Shown here: positions 16,705-26,263 of the stretch, piece by piece
Position numbering within the stretch: position 1 is the stretch's first letter
Layout of the letters: each line of letters begins with the position of its first letter
NCBI RefSeq assembly: GCF_001463745.1
Contig: NZ_BBWJ01000032.1
Span: 1 to 64,000 of the forward strand
Length of the DNA stretch: 64,000 nucleotides
From: Aureimonas sp. AU22
GTDB lineage: Bacteria; Pseudomonadota; Alphaproteobacteria; Rhizobiales; Rhizobiaceae
Direction of reading: 5' to 3'
Notes under the pieces: generated by a model
What the model was told of the DNA's origin: nothing
Databases searched by the model: none
Seen by the model: the letters and a program-made list of their open reading frames with translations, nothing else
Made by a program: the position numbers and the translations under genes

Positions 16705-18342
16705 ATGACGAGTACGCATGTTCTCATCAGTCTTCTAGGTGATATCGCACTCTTGCTTTGGGGCATCCGGCTCGTCAGCACGGGCGTCCATGTGGCATTC
16801 GGGCCCTCGCTCCGCGAACTCCTCGCAACGGGTCTGAACCGTCCGTTGAAGGCGCTTGTCGGCGGCGCGGTCGTGACGGCGGCGCTCCAGAGCAGCACGG
16901 CGACGGCGATGATGGTCGCCAGCTTCTCCGCCTCCGGGCTCGTCGCTCTCGTTCCCGCCATGGCCGTGATGCTGGGGGCGAACATCGGCACGGCCCTGAT
17001 CGTGCAGGCCCTGTCCTTCGACATCGCGCTGGTGTTCCCGCTGCTGCTCCTGGCCGGCTACGTGCTGCAGCGCCGCCATGCCATGCGTACCAAGGAGATC
17101 GGTCGGATCTGCCTGGGGCTCGGCACCATCCTTCTGTCGCTGGAGCTCCTGTCCGAGACCGTGACGCCCTTGGGCTCGATCCCGGCGGTGCGCGAGGTGA
17201 TCGGCCTGATCGTCCAGGACCGCCTTCTGGCGCTTCTCATCGCTGGCCTCTTCACCTGGGCTGCTCACTCGAGCGCCGGCGCCGTGCTCTTCATCATGTC
17301 GCTGGCACAGACGGGCGTGCTCGGCCCGGAAACGGTCGTCGCCATGGTGCTCGGCGCCAATCTCGGAAGTTCGATCAATCCGCTTCTCGAAGGGGACCGC
17401 GGGGATCCCGCGGCCCTGCGCGTGCCGGTGGCAAACTTCCTGAACCGTTTGGTCGGCTGCGTCATCGCCATGCTGCTGCTTGACCCCATCACCGACGGGT
17501 TCGAATGGCTCGGTTACTCGCCTGAGCGCATCGCCCCCAATTTTCACCTCGCTTTCAATCTCGTCATGGCCGCCTTGTCGATCGGGTTCCTGCCCGTCAT
17601 AGGCCAGCTGTTGGAACGCGCCTTGCCGGCTGCGGTGAAGGAGCCGGCGGACGCACCGCGCTATCTCGATCCCAGCGAAATCTCCGTTCCCAGTCTCGCG
17701 CTCGTCAATGCGTCTCGCGAAGCCTTGCGCATGGCGGATGTCGCGCAATTCATGCTCAAGGGTTCCAAGGAGGTGTTCCAGACGGGAGACGTCACGCGTC
17801 TCGGCGAAATCCGAAAGACGGACGACACGATCGACAGCCTGTATCGGGCCCTGCGACAGTATCTGGCTTCCGTCAGTCAGCACGATCTGACGGAGGGGGA
17901 AGTGCAGCGGCTCCAGGAAGTGCTCGACTTCGCGGTCAACATGGAGCACGTCGGGGATATCGTCGAAACCAACCTTCTGACGATCGCAGCTCGGTGTAGC
18001 GAGAACCGCCTGCTGCTCTCAGACGAGGCGATGATCAACGTGCAGGAACTGCATGAGAAGCTCATCGATCACCTGACGTTGGCGATCAGCGTTCTCATGA
18101 ACGGTGACATCGGCGCCGCGCGACGTCTCGTTGCCGAAAAGGAGCAGTTCCGGCAGGTGGAGCGGCTCGCAAACGAGCATCAGCTGCAGCAGGTCCTCTC
18201 GGGCAACTCCGACGAGCGCGCGCTCGGCAGCCTGTATCTGGACGTTGTGCGCGAGCTGAAGAGGATCGGAAGCCACATCGCGACGACCGTCTATCCCCTT
18301 CTCGAGCGGTCCGGCGACTTGCGGCAAAGCCGCCTGAACTAG
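16705..18342 (+). CDS. Na/Pi cotransporter family protein with C-terminal PhoU-like domain
   Basis: The 545-residue protein has the two inverted NptA repeats: QSSTATAMMVASFSASGL near residue 72 and HSSAGAVLFIMSLAQTG near 190, the phosphate-site motifs of the family. From about residue 340 it is a helical PhoU-like cytosolic domain (HVGDIVETNL near 415). Bacterial members move phosphate across the inner membrane with Na+; in several the direction may be export. The start follows CAAGGAGCG. Position directly after SurE suggests disposal or balancing of the phosphate released by the preceding hydrolases; this coupling is inference. Confidence 0.9.
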   Translation: MTSTHVLISLLGDIALLLWGIRLVSTGVHVAFGPSLRELLATGLNRPLKALVGGAVVTAALQSSTATAMMVASFSASGLVALVPAMAVMLGANIGTALIVQALSFDIALVFPLLLLAGYVLQRRHAMRTKEIGRICLGLGTILLSLELLSETVTPLGSIPAVREVIGLIVQDRLLALLIAGLFTWAAHSSAGAVLFIMSLAQTGVLGPETVVAMVLGANLGSSINPLLEGDRGDPAALRVPVANFLNRLVGCVIAMLLLDPITDGFEWLGYSPERIAPNFHLAFNLVMAALSIGFLPVIGQLLERALPAAVKEPADAPRYLDPSEISVPSLALVNASREALRMADVAQFMLKGSKEVFQTGDVTRLGEIRKTDDTIDSLYRALRQYLASVSQHDLTEGEVQRLQEVLDFAVNMEHVGDIVETNLLTIAARCSENRLLLSDEAMINVQELHEKLIDHLTLAISVLMNGDIGAARRLVAEKEQFRQVERLANEHQLQQVLSGNSDERALGSLYLDVVRELKRIGSHIATTVYPLLERSGDLRQSRLN

Positions 18343-18395
18343 AGAGCGGGCTTGTTCCGCATTGCTCCAGATGCGGACGGCAGCGAACGTCCTGG

Positions 18396-19307
18396 CTACG
18401 CGCCGGTTCTGAAGGAGCGCGGCGTGCAGCCCATGGTGCGTTTGAACGCGTTGCTGAAGGCGCTTTCAGACTCGTAGCCGAGCCCCGACGCGATCGCCGA
18501 CACCGCGGCTCCTTGCTTCAGGCGCTCGGCGGCCAAAAGCATCCGCCAACGCTGGAGATAGCCGATCGGCGTCTCTCCGACCCGCTTGCGAAAGGCGAGT
18601 GCGAAGGCAGACCGCGACATCCCGGCGATCCGCCCGAGGTCCCTCAGCGTCCAGCGACGGGCGGGATCGGCGTGGAGGGCCTCGATCGCGGCCGCAAGCT
18701 GCGGATCGCCGAGGGCGAAGTACCATCCCGTGCCGCTTGTGGCCGCATCGTCCAGATGCAGGCGCAGGGCCTGGACGAGCATCATGTGCGCGAGATGCTG
18801 GGCGACCAGCGCCCCGCCCGCCTTTCGATCGCGCACCTCGCGCCGCATCTGTTCGACGAGCCAGAGCAGCACCGCCCGATCCGTCGCACCGCTGACGTGC
18901 ACGAGAGCCGGAAGCCCGTCGAGAACAAGCGATGCCAGCCGCCCCTCGATGGCAAAGCGGCTGCCGACCAGGGCGAACGAGCCGCCCCCGTTCAGCGTCA
19001 CGACGTCGCCCGCGACCCGCGGCGGGAAGATCGTGTCCGCATCGACGGGAATGGTAACGAGATCGCTCCCGAGGCGGAACGGACGCCCCCTCGGCAGGAC
19101 GAAGCACTCGCCCGCCTCGATGCGGACGGGCTCCGTCAACCCGTCGACGCTCAGCCAGCACGAGCCCCGCGTGACCGCGTAGCACTTGATGCGCGCCATC
19201 GGATCCTCGAAGCGCACCGCCCAGTCGCCCCCTGCTTCGAACCCGGCCGACACCGAGCTTTGCGGCTTCAGGAGAGACAGGACCTCGGACAGCGGATCGG
19301 AGAGCAT
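18396..19307 (-). CDS. AraC family regulator with N-terminal cupin (AraC_binding_2/cupin_6 type)
   Basis: A 303-residue regulator. The N-terminal cupin domain (residues ~15-190) contains YAVTRGSCWLSVDG and GECFVLPRGRPFRLG. The two C-terminal helix-turn-helix motifs are at ~225-245 (RWTLRDLGRIAGMSRSAFALA) and ~270-292 (AIASGLGYESESAFSNAFKR). It converges with the Na/Pi gene and is divergent from the NmrA-like gene across a 110-bp region with an inverted repeat, so that gene is its likely target. Confidence 0.9.
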   Translation of the reverse strand: MLSDPLSEVLSLLKPQSSVSAGFEAGGDWAVRFEDPMARIKCYAVTRGSCWLSVDGLTEPVRIEAGECFVLPRGRPFRLGSDLVTIPVDADTIFPPRVAGDVVTLNGGGSFALVGSRFAIEGRLASLVLDGLPALVHVSGATDRAVLLWLVEQMRREVRDRKAGGALVAQHLAHMMLVQALRLHLDDAATSGTGWYFALGDPQLAAAIEALHADPARRWTLRDLGRIAGMSRSAFALAFRKRVGETPIGYLQRWRMLLAAERLKQGAAVSAIASGLGYESESAFSNAFKRTMGCTPRSFRTGA

Positions 19308-19331
19308 GTTGGACGATCTCGACGAAAGACT

Positions 19332-19354
19332 GGACGCTCTCGCATGGAGCGTCC
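19332..19354. promoter_or_regulatory. Inverted repeat between the AraC and NmrA-like genes
   Basis: GGACGCTC (19332-19339) and GAGCGTCC (19347-19354) form a perfect 8-bp dyad with a 7-bp centre. Its place between divergent genes makes it a candidate operator, although AraC proteins more often use direct repeats. Confidence 0.35.
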
Positions 19355-19417
19355 GGTGTGAGAGCGGTACACCATTTCCGAAGGCCGCGCAGGTCGGCCA
19401 GGGGAAGGGTGGACGTC

Positions 19418-20302
19418 ATGATCGTCGTCACAACGCCGACCGGTGCCATTGGCAGCCAGGTTTTGAAGACACTCGTCACTGCCGGGGAGCGCGTGCGCCT
19501 CGTCGCGCGCGATCCCGGCCGCATCCCGTCCGGATTGCAGGCGCGCGTGGAGGTGGTCGCAGGCTCGCACGGCGACGCGGACGTCGTGGACCGCGCCTTC
19601 GAGGGGGCACGGGCCGTGTTCTGGCTGCCGCCCTCCAACATGCAGGCGCGTCATCTCGACGACGTCTACGTGGGCTTCGCGCGTCCCGCCTGCGAGGCCA
19701 TTCGGCGGCACGGCGTCGCCAACGTCGTCGGGATCTCGGCGCTGGGGCGCGGCACGCCGCTGGCTGACAGGGCAGGGCTCGTCACGGCCTCACTCGCCAT
19801 GGACGATCTGATCGCGTCAACCGGCGTCGCCTACCGCGCGCTCGTCATGCCGTCCTTCATGGACAACATGCTGCGACAGGCCTCGGCGATCCGCGAGCGG
19901 GGCGAATTTCACTGGCCGGGCCCGGGCGATTTGAAGGCGCCGACCTGTGCGACACGCGACATCGCCGACATGGCCGTGAGGCTCCTCCGCGATCCGACAT
20001 GGACCGGACAGGGCGAGCAGGCGGTCCTCGGACCGGAGGACCTGTCCCCGGTCGATCTGGCTCGGATCATGTCGGACGTGCTGGGCAAGCCCATTGCGTT
20101 TCGCGAGTTGGCGATCGACGACCTGCGCGCCTCGCTCGCACAGCGCGGCGTGTCTCCGGCGGTGGAGGAGGGCTATGCCGACATGATGTCGGCCAAGGCG
20201 GAAGGGCTCGACACCTTCGTCGTCCGCACGCCGGACAACACGACGCCGACGACCTTCCGGCAATGGTGCACGGACGTGTTGAAACCCGTCGTCGACCGTT
20301 GA
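19418..20302 (+). CDS. NmrA-like NAD(P)-binding protein (atypical SDR)
   Basis: A 294-residue atypical short-chain dehydrogenase. The glycine-rich NAD(P) motif TTPTGAIGSQV is near residue 5 and RLVARDP near 30. The usual catalytic YxxxK is absent, as in NmrA/quinone oxidoreductase QOR2-like members, which act as redox sensors or NADPH-quinone reductases. ATG at 19418 follows GGGGAAGGG; longer extensions upstream have no such site. It is divergent from an AraC regulator that probably controls it. Confidence 0.85.
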   Translation: MIVVTTPTGAIGSQVLKTLVTAGERVRLVARDPGRIPSGLQARVEVVAGSHGDADVVDRAFEGARAVFWLPPSNMQARHLDDVYVGFARPACEAIRRHGVANVVGISALGRGTPLADRAGLVTASLAMDDLIASTGVAYRALVMPSFMDNMLRQASAIRERGEFHWPGPGDLKAPTCATRDIADMAVRLLRDPTWTGQGEQAVLGPEDLSPVDLARIMSDVLGKPIAFRELAIDDLRASLAQRGVSPAVEEGYADMMSAKAEGLDTFVVRTPDNTTPTTFRQWCTDVLKPVVDR

Positions 20303-20308
20303 AACGTC

Positions 20309-20328
20309 GATGCCGTCTTGGCGGCATC
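20309..20328. terminator. Hairpin between converging genes
   Basis: GATGCCG and CGGCATC pair perfectly across TCTTGG, 7 bases after the NmrA-like stop. There is no T-tract, so it is a weak or factor-assisted terminator candidate. Confidence 0.4.
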
Positions 20329-20410
20329 ACCGGACCAGGCGGCGCGCCGATCTCGTCGGGCGTCCTGCCTTCGAAAGGATCGCCTGCGGTTGGCGATCGG
20401 TGTCACCCGT

Positions 20411-23400
20411 TCACGGGGCGACGGCTCGGAGACGGCCGAGCTTATGCCGCGCGAAAGCCGTCAGGCGCTCGATCTCGACGAAGATCACCGGGGTGATGAA
20501 CAGCGTCAGCGCCTGGCTGACGAGAAGGCCGCCGACGACGGCGACGCCGAGGGGTTGGCGCAGTTCGGAGGAGACGCCGGTGCCGAGCGCGATGGGCAGG
20601 ACACCGAGAAGCGCGCAGAACGTCGTCATCATGATCGGGCGGAAGCGCCGGAGGCAGGCCTCGCGGATGGCTTCCGGCGCCGTCCAGTCGTCCTCGCGGC
20701 GGAACTGCAGGGCGACGTCGATCATCATGATCGCGTTCTTCTTGACGATGCCGATGAGCATCAGGAGCCCGATGACCGCGATGATCGACAGGTCGAAGCC
20801 GAACCAGTCCAGCGCCGCCAGCGCACCGAAGGCGGCGGAGGGAAGGCCGGACAGGATCGTCAGCGGGTGGATGAAGCTTTCGTAGAGGATGCCGAGCACA
20901 AGGTAGATCACCACCACCGCCGCGCCGATCAGGAGGCCGAGATTGCCCGTCGCCTGCTCGAACACCTGGGCGGTGCCCGCATAGGACGTCGAGACCGTCG
21001 CCGGCAGGCCGATCTGTTGCTTGATCGCATCGAGCGCGGTCGTCGCCGTGCCGAGCGACACGCCGGCCGGCAAGTTGAAGGACAGGGTGACCGCGGTGAG
21101 CTGGCCGGCCTGGTTCACCGTCACCGGTCCGGCCTCGCGCGAGACACGGGCGAAGGCCGAAAGGGGAACGAGCGTTCCGTCCGCCGCCGGCACGCGGATG
21201 GCGGCAAGACGCGCCTGGGTCCAGGGGATGTCCTGATCGTATTCCAGAATGACGTCGTAGCTGTTGCCCGTGGACTGGATCTGCGCGGCCGTGAACGTGC
21301 CGAAGCCCGCTTCCAGGGCGTTGCGCAGGCTCTCAGCCGAAACGCCGAGCGCGTCGACGCGGTCCTGGTCGACGCTGATGCGCTGCTGCAGGCCGTTGTC
21401 CTGGAGATCGGTCGCGACGTCGACGAAATGCGAGGCGTCGGCGTGCATGGCGTCGAACAGGCGACCCGACCATTGTCGGGCGGCCGCGGAGTCCAGCGAC
21501 TGGACCACGAGCTGGTACTGGCTTTGCGTCGAGCGGCCGCCGAAGCGCAGGCTCTGGACAGGCGTCGCGAAGCTCTTCAGCCCGACGATCGTGCCGAGCT
21601 CACGGCGTAGCGAGGCCAGCGTCTCCTCGAGGGGCGGGCGCTCGTCCTTGGGCTTCAGCTGCACGAACATGGAGCCGGCGTTGAACGTCGCGCCGGCCGG
21701 CCCGCCGCCGAGCGTCGACGTGACGAAGGCGACGGCGGGATCGGCTCGCGCCGCCGCAGCAGCCCGGGCCTGCAACGCGCTCATCGCCTCGTAGGAGATG
21801 TCCTGCCGGGCCTGTGTGGAGATGGTGAGGAGCCCGTTGTCCTCCTGCGGGAAGAACGAGTGCGGCAGCGTCGCGAACAGCGCCGCCGAGCCCGCGAAGG
21901 ACAGGACGAAGATCGCCATGACGAAGCCGCGACGCCTCAGGCACCAGTCCACCATGAGACCGTATCTCAGGGTGGCGCGATCGAAGAGGCGGGTGAAGGC
22001 GGCGGCAAAGCCCTGCGTCGAAGCATGGGCCGCCGGCAGCCGCGCGGCGAGCATCGGCGTCACCGTCAACGAGACGAGCGCCGAGGCGAGGATGGACAGA
22101 GCGACGACGACGCCGAATTCGTTGAGGACGCGGCCGACCACACCGCCCATCAGAAGGATCGGCAGGAACACCGCGACGAGCGAGAGCGACATCGAGACGA
22201 TCGTGCCCGCCACCTCGCCGCTACCCTTGAGGGCCGCCGCCATCGGCGTCATGCCTTCCTCCACGTGGCGCACGATGTTCTCGAGCATGACGATCGCGTC
22301 GTCCACCACGAGACCGACCGACAGGGTCAGCGCCAGGAGCGACAGATTGTCGATGGAGAAGCCGAGCACGTACATCGCGCCGAAGGTCGCCACGAGCGAC
22401 AAGGGCACGGCGAGAGCGGGGATCAGCGTGGCCGAGACCCGTCCGAGAAAGAGATAGATCACGAGGATCACGAGGCCGATCGTGAGCGTCAGCGTTTCTT
22501 CCACGTCGGCGATCGCGGCGCTGATCGAGGTGGAGGCGTCGTTGACGACCTGCAGCTGGACGGAGGCCGGGAGAGACGCCTCGAGCTCCGGCAGCTTCGC
22601 GCGGATCGCGTTCACCACCTCCACCGTGTTGGCGCCCGGCTGGCGCTGCACGGCGAGGACGATGGCGGCTCGACCGTCGAGCCAGCTCCCCTGGTTGAGG
22701 TTCTCGACGCTGTCCGAGACCGCCGCCACGTCGCCGAGGCGCACCGGCACGCCGTTCGGCCGCGCGATCACCAGGGTGCGGAACTCCGCGGCGTTCGTGC
22801 GCTGCGTCGGCGTATCGATCGTGAGCGCCTGCCCGCCGGTCTGGATCGTGCCCGTCGGCGTCTGGCTGTTGGCGGCCGACAACGCGTCGGCGACGTCGGA
22901 CAGGCTGAGCGAGCGGGCCGCCAGCTTGTCGGGATCGGCCCGGATGCGCACCGCATAGGTCTTGCCACCGTAGACCTGCGCCTGCGCGACGCCCTGGATG
23001 GTCGACAGAGCGGGAGAGACGACGTTCTCGGCGAGATCGTCCACCTCCGTCAGCGGCGTGCCGTCCGAGACGAGGTCGAGGAGAAGGATCGGCGCGTCGG
23101 CCGGGTTCGCCTTCCGATAGCTCGGCGGCGAGGTCATGTTGTCGGGCAGTTGCCGGGCGCTGCGGGCGATGGCGGCCTGGATGTCGGCGGCCGCCGCGTC
23201 GATGTCGCGCGTGAGGGTGAACTGCACGGTGATCTGCGTGTTGCCGAGCGAGGAGCGTGCGCTGATCGTGTCGACGCCGTCGATCGTCTCGAACTGTTTG
23301 ATGAGCGGTGTCGCGACCGCGCTCGCCATCGTGTCGGGCGAGGCACCGGCAAGTTGCGCCGAGACGCTGATCGTCGGGTAGTCCGCCTGCGGCAGGGCCG

Positions 23401-23503
23401 CGACCGGCAGCAGGCGATACGCCGCGATGCCCGCGAGGAGCACGGCGAAGCAGAGGAGGATCGTGGCGACGGGCCGCCGGATGAAGAACCCGGAAACGTT
23501 CAT
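20411..23503 (-). CDS. RND efflux transporter, inner-membrane pump (MdtB/MdtC-like)
   Basis: The 1030-residue proton-driven pump matches the full length of the HAE1/AcrB family. Visible features are the N-terminal FFIRRPVATILL, periplasmic porter regions, and TM4 GLVVDDAIVMLENIV with the proton-relay Asp pair near residue 405; a second half repeats the topology. The sequence style (ALPQADYPTI, PQEDNGLL) is closest to MdtB/MdtC-type drug and bile-salt pumps. It overlaps the adaptor gene by ATGA at 23500-23503. No TolC-type outer membrane gene is nearby, so it presumably uses one encoded elsewhere. Confidence 0.95.
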   Translation of the reverse strand: MNVSGFFIRRPVATILLCFAVLLAGIAAYRLLPVAALPQADYPTISVSAQLAGASPDTMASAVATPLIKQFETIDGVDTISARSSLGNTQITVQFTLTRDIDAAAADIQAAIARSARQLPDNMTSPPSYRKANPADAPILLLDLVSDGTPLTEVDDLAENVVSPALSTIQGVAQAQVYGGKTYAVRIRADPDKLAARSLSLSDVADALSAANSQTPTGTIQTGGQALTIDTPTQRTNAAEFRTLVIARPNGVPVRLGDVAAVSDSVENLNQGSWLDGRAAIVLAVQRQPGANTVEVVNAIRAKLPELEASLPASVQLQVVNDASTSISAAIADVEETLTLTIGLVILVIYLFLGRVSATLIPALAVPLSLVATFGAMYVLGFSIDNLSLLALTLSVGLVVDDAIVMLENIVRHVEEGMTPMAAALKGSGEVAGTIVSMSLSLVAVFLPILLMGGVVGRVLNEFGVVVALSILASALVSLTVTPMLAARLPAAHASTQGFAAAFTRLFDRATLRYGLMVDWCLRRRGFVMAIFVLSFAGSAALFATLPHSFFPQEDNGLLTISTQARQDISYEAMSALQARAAAAARADPAVAFVTSTLGGGPAGATFNAGSMFVQLKPKDERPPLEETLASLRRELGTIVGLKSFATPVQSLRFGGRSTQSQYQLVVQSLDSAAARQWSGRLFDAMHADASHFVDVATDLQDNGLQQRISVDQDRVDALGVSAESLRNALEAGFGTFTAAQIQSTGNSYDVILEYDQDIPWTQARLAAIRVPAADGTLVPLSAFARVSREAGPVTVNQAGQLTAVTLSFNLPAGVSLGTATTALDAIKQQIGLPATVSTSYAGTAQVFEQATGNLGLLIGAAVVVIYLVLGILYESFIHPLTILSGLPSAAFGALAALDWFGFDLSIIAVIGLLMLIGIVKKNAIMMIDVALQFRREDDWTAPEAIREACLRRFRPIMMTTFCALLGVLPIALGTGVSSELRQPLGVAVVGGLLVSQALTLFITPVIFVEIERLTAFARHKLGRLRAVAP

Positions 23504-24738
23504 GGGTTCGCCGCCTGCGGGCTCGTTTCGGCAGCCGTCACGCCGGCGGCCGGCGCGGGCGTCGCCGCATCGGCCGCGACCTTGACCCTGGCGCCGTCGG
23601 TCAGGCCGCTCTGCCCTTCCGTCACGACGCGCTCGCCCGTCTCGAGGCTGGCCGACAGGCCCGTGCGATCGTCGTTCACGAGGGCAACCTCCACCTTGCG
23701 AAGCGCGACCGTGCCATCGTCCCGGAGGACGTAGACGACGCTTCCGTCCTGGCGCGGTTGGACGGCAACCGTCGGTACGAGAACCAGCCCATCCCGCTCC
23801 CCGGCCTTGACGGTGACGGAAATGGCCTGGCCGGGAACGAGAAGGCCGTCCGGATTGTCGATCAGCGCACGCAGGGCGAAGGTTCCCGAAGCCGCATCCA
23901 CGGCGTCGTCGATGAAGCTGACGCGCGCCTGCCTGCGCGCGACCTCCTCGCCCGCAGCCTTCAGCGACACCGTCAGCATGCCGGCGGCGAGCGCCTTCTG
24001 GATGAGCGGGAGATCCTCCTGCGCAAGGGTGAAACCGGCATAGATGGGAGAGGTCTGCGTCACCCGAACGATCTCGCTGCCCGGCGTGACGAGAGCGCCG
24101 ACCGAGACCTGGAAGGCGCCGAGCCGACCATCGAAGGGAGCGCGGATCGTCAGCTTGTCGAGCACCACCTGATCGGCCTGCAGCGCCGCCCGGTCGACCT
24201 CCACCACGGCGGCCGCGACCTCGGCGGCGCTTCGGGCATCCTCGCCTTGCTGCGCGGTGAACGCACCGGACTTCAGGAGCGCCGCCGCCCGTTCCAGATC
24301 CCGGTTCGCCTGGTCGAGCGTCACCTGGTCGCGTGCCAGCGCGGCCCGGTCCTTCTCGATCTGCGCCTTCGCGACTCGATCGTCCAGGGAAACGAGACGG
24401 TCACCGCGCTTGACCGTGGCGCCGTCGGCGACGGCGACCGAGGCGACCGTGCCGGCCGTGTCCGAGGTCATGACGGTGGAGGCGGCGGGCAGGATCGTTC
24501 CGATCGTGTCGCGCAGGATCGGGAGCGCGCCGTCCTCGGCCGTCGCCACCTCCACCGCGACCGGCGCGCCGCCGCTGCGTGCGCCCTGCGATCTCGATGA
24601 GGACGCACTCGACGTTTCGCTCGCCCCGCCCCGAAGGATCGATGCCAGGGCCTCCGGAGCGTAGGGCGCAAGCCTGTCGCGCTCGAAGGCGAACACGGCC
24701 GCAAGGACGCCGATCAGAAGCAACAGCCAGCGAACCAT
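23500..24738 (-). CDS. RND efflux periplasmic adaptor (membrane fusion protein)
   Basis: A 412-residue HlyD/AcrA-type adaptor. An N-terminal membrane anchor (LLLLIGVLAAVFAF) is followed by a Ser/Arg-rich linker, a lipoyl/barrel-sandwich half (VASVAVADGATVKRGDRL near 95), a coiled-coil hairpin (QIEKDRAALARDQVTLDQANRDLE-like, ~120-180) and beta-barrel (IRAPFDGRLGAFQVSVG near 195). ATG at 24738 follows GAAGG. The open frame continues upstream but without a start signal. It joins the pump 20411-23503 to an outer-membrane channel. Confidence 0.93.
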   Translation of the reverse strand: MVRWLLLLIGVLAAVFAFERDRLAPYAPEALASILRGGASETSSASSSRSQGARSGGAPVAVEVATAEDGALPILRDTIGTILPAASTVMTSDTAGTVASVAVADGATVKRGDRLVSLDDRVAKAQIEKDRAALARDQVTLDQANRDLERAAALLKSGAFTAQQGEDARSAAEVAAAVVEVDRAALQADQVVLDKLTIRAPFDGRLGAFQVSVGALVTPGSEIVRVTQTSPIYAGFTLAQEDLPLIQKALAAGMLTVSLKAAGEEVARRQARVSFIDDAVDAASGTFALRALIDNPDGLLVPGQAISVTVKAGERDGLVLVPTVAVQPRQDGSVVYVLRDDGTVALRKVEVALVNDDRTGLSASLETGERVVTEGQSGLTDGARVKVAADAATPAPAAGVTAAETSPQAANP

Positions 24739-25162
24739 GGAAGCCGAACCTTCGACCGATGACGGGTGGCGACATAAGCCGTCCGGGAGATTGAGGAAGG
24801 CGAGCGGCTGCACGCAAGTGAATTCGCAGCAAGGAGGGCCCGCTCTCGGCCCTTGGATATCGCTATGTCGAGCTCGATCCGTCTCTTCCGTGGGTGATCC
24901 GCCCTTGGCGGCACGCGCACGACCGACGGAATGGTGCACCGGGCAGCGAAACCCCACGTCGATCGAACTGAAGCGCTGGTCCGCCCGCCGTCGATCTTTC
25001 ACCCGCCCCGGCGATCGCGCACGGTGCAACGTCCGCTTCGCGGAACTCATCGGATGTCGGCGGGTCGTTTGCGGCCGGACCGCTTCGACGAACCGCTTGC
25101 GTCAAGCCGCCCGCGCTGACGGACGCAGGCTGGCGTCTTGTGTCGAGCCTACGGTGAAAGTG
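24739..25162. other. Intergenic region without a recognisable gene
   Basis: About 420 bases upstream of the adaptor gene. It presumably holds the efflux-operon promoter. No divergent TetR-type regulator, hairpin or repeat was seen. Confidence 0.4.
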
Positions 25163-25267
25163 TCAGTCGCTCTTGGCGACGACGTGCTGAGGCTTAGCGT
25201 GAACCGCCACAAGCGCGGGTGCCACCACGGCGACGGCGACGAAGGTGGTTCGCTGGCTGGCCGTCAT
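25163..25267 (-). CDS. Possible 34-residue small secreted/membrane peptide
   Basis: A short frame encodes MTASQRTTFVAVAVVAPALVAVHAKP..., that is, a basic start, a hydrophobic core of about 16 residues and a short polar tail ending KSD. It looks like a signal or anchor peptide. A GAGGAGG sequence lies 17 bases upstream, too far for a standard ribosome site. It may be a relic; no family recognised. Confidence 0.25.
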   Translation of the reverse strand: MTASQRTTFVAVAVVAPALVAVHAKPQHVVAKSD

Positions 25268-25289
25268 GCGCCGGAGACGCCGGCCCTCC

Positions 25290-26012
25290 TCATTCCGAGT
25301 AGTTCCGACGCTCGATGTCGGCAAGAAGGCCATTCTCCCTGGGCTCCCAGCCGAGTGCGTCCCTCGTCCGACGAGACGAGGCCGGCCCGTTTCCAGCGAC
25401 CCAGACGGCCAATCCGCCGAAGTGGGCCTCGGCCTCCTCGCGCGACATCGACCGCGCTGGGACACCGACCTGCCGGCCGATCGCCTCGGCGATCCGCTGG
25501 AACGGGATGCCTTCCTCGGCGATCGCATGGAACGCTTCTCCGCAGGCGCCGCGCTCGAGTGCAAGCCGATAAACCCGCGCCGAGTCCAGACGATGGACCG
25601 CCGGCCAGAGATTGCTTCCGTCCTCGATATAGGCGGACACGCCCGTCTTGCGGGCTACGGCCGCGAGCATAGGGACGAACCCGTGGCGCTCGCGCTGGCC
25701 ATGCACGGAGCGCGGATTGCGAACGACGGAGGCGTGGATGCCGCGCTCAGCCAGCGCGAAGGCCGTCTGCTCGGATGCACGGGGGAAGGCAGGGTCGACT
25801 GGAGGCCGGGCGCTCTCGTCAAACACTTCTCCCTTCGGCATCAGGAGGACGCCTCCGGTGACGACGATGGGACGGCGGGAGCCTTCAAACACGTCCGCGA
25901 ACGTCTCGATCGCGCGGCGTTCCTCCTCGGCCAGTTTGACGATCTGCGAAAGGTCGAGGCCGAAGGCCGTGTGAACGATGCCGTCGGCCTCCGACGCTCC
26001 GGCCCGCAACAC
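25290..26012 (-). pseudogene. NAD-dependent epimerase/dehydratase, N-terminally truncated
   Basis: The readable part (about 240 residues) starts at LRAGASEADGIVHTAF, which in complete extended-SDR proteins lies about 60 residues after the start. The Rossmann GxxGxxG nucleotide-binding region is missing, and the frame is closed by a stop about 35 bases upstream of the GTG at 26012. The rest of the family pattern is present (RPIVVTGG, SVVRNPRSVHG, IEDGSNLWPAVHRLDSARVYRLALE). Without the NAD-binding half it is very unlikely to be active, so a 5' deletion is inferred. The deletion joins the remnant to the non-coding region in front of dadA. Confidence 0.7.
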
Positions 26013-26263
26013 GTCATGGTCGGCGCTCGTTCGTGCGGAGGGCGATCAAGACTCGACCGTGAGCGTGCTCGCCGAAATCGTCCTTGGTGTGATCAGAGAA
26101 CGGCTTGTGACACTCTGATCCGGCGAACTCGTGGGGAAGCGGACGGACGGCCTTCGGGCTCGTGAGCGCAGCAGCGGCCGGTCAACTCGCAGCGGAACTT
26201 GCGAAGACCGCCCCGTGGCGGCGCCTGTCGTTCGTCGGTCGACGGCCCCTTCGGCCACTCGGT

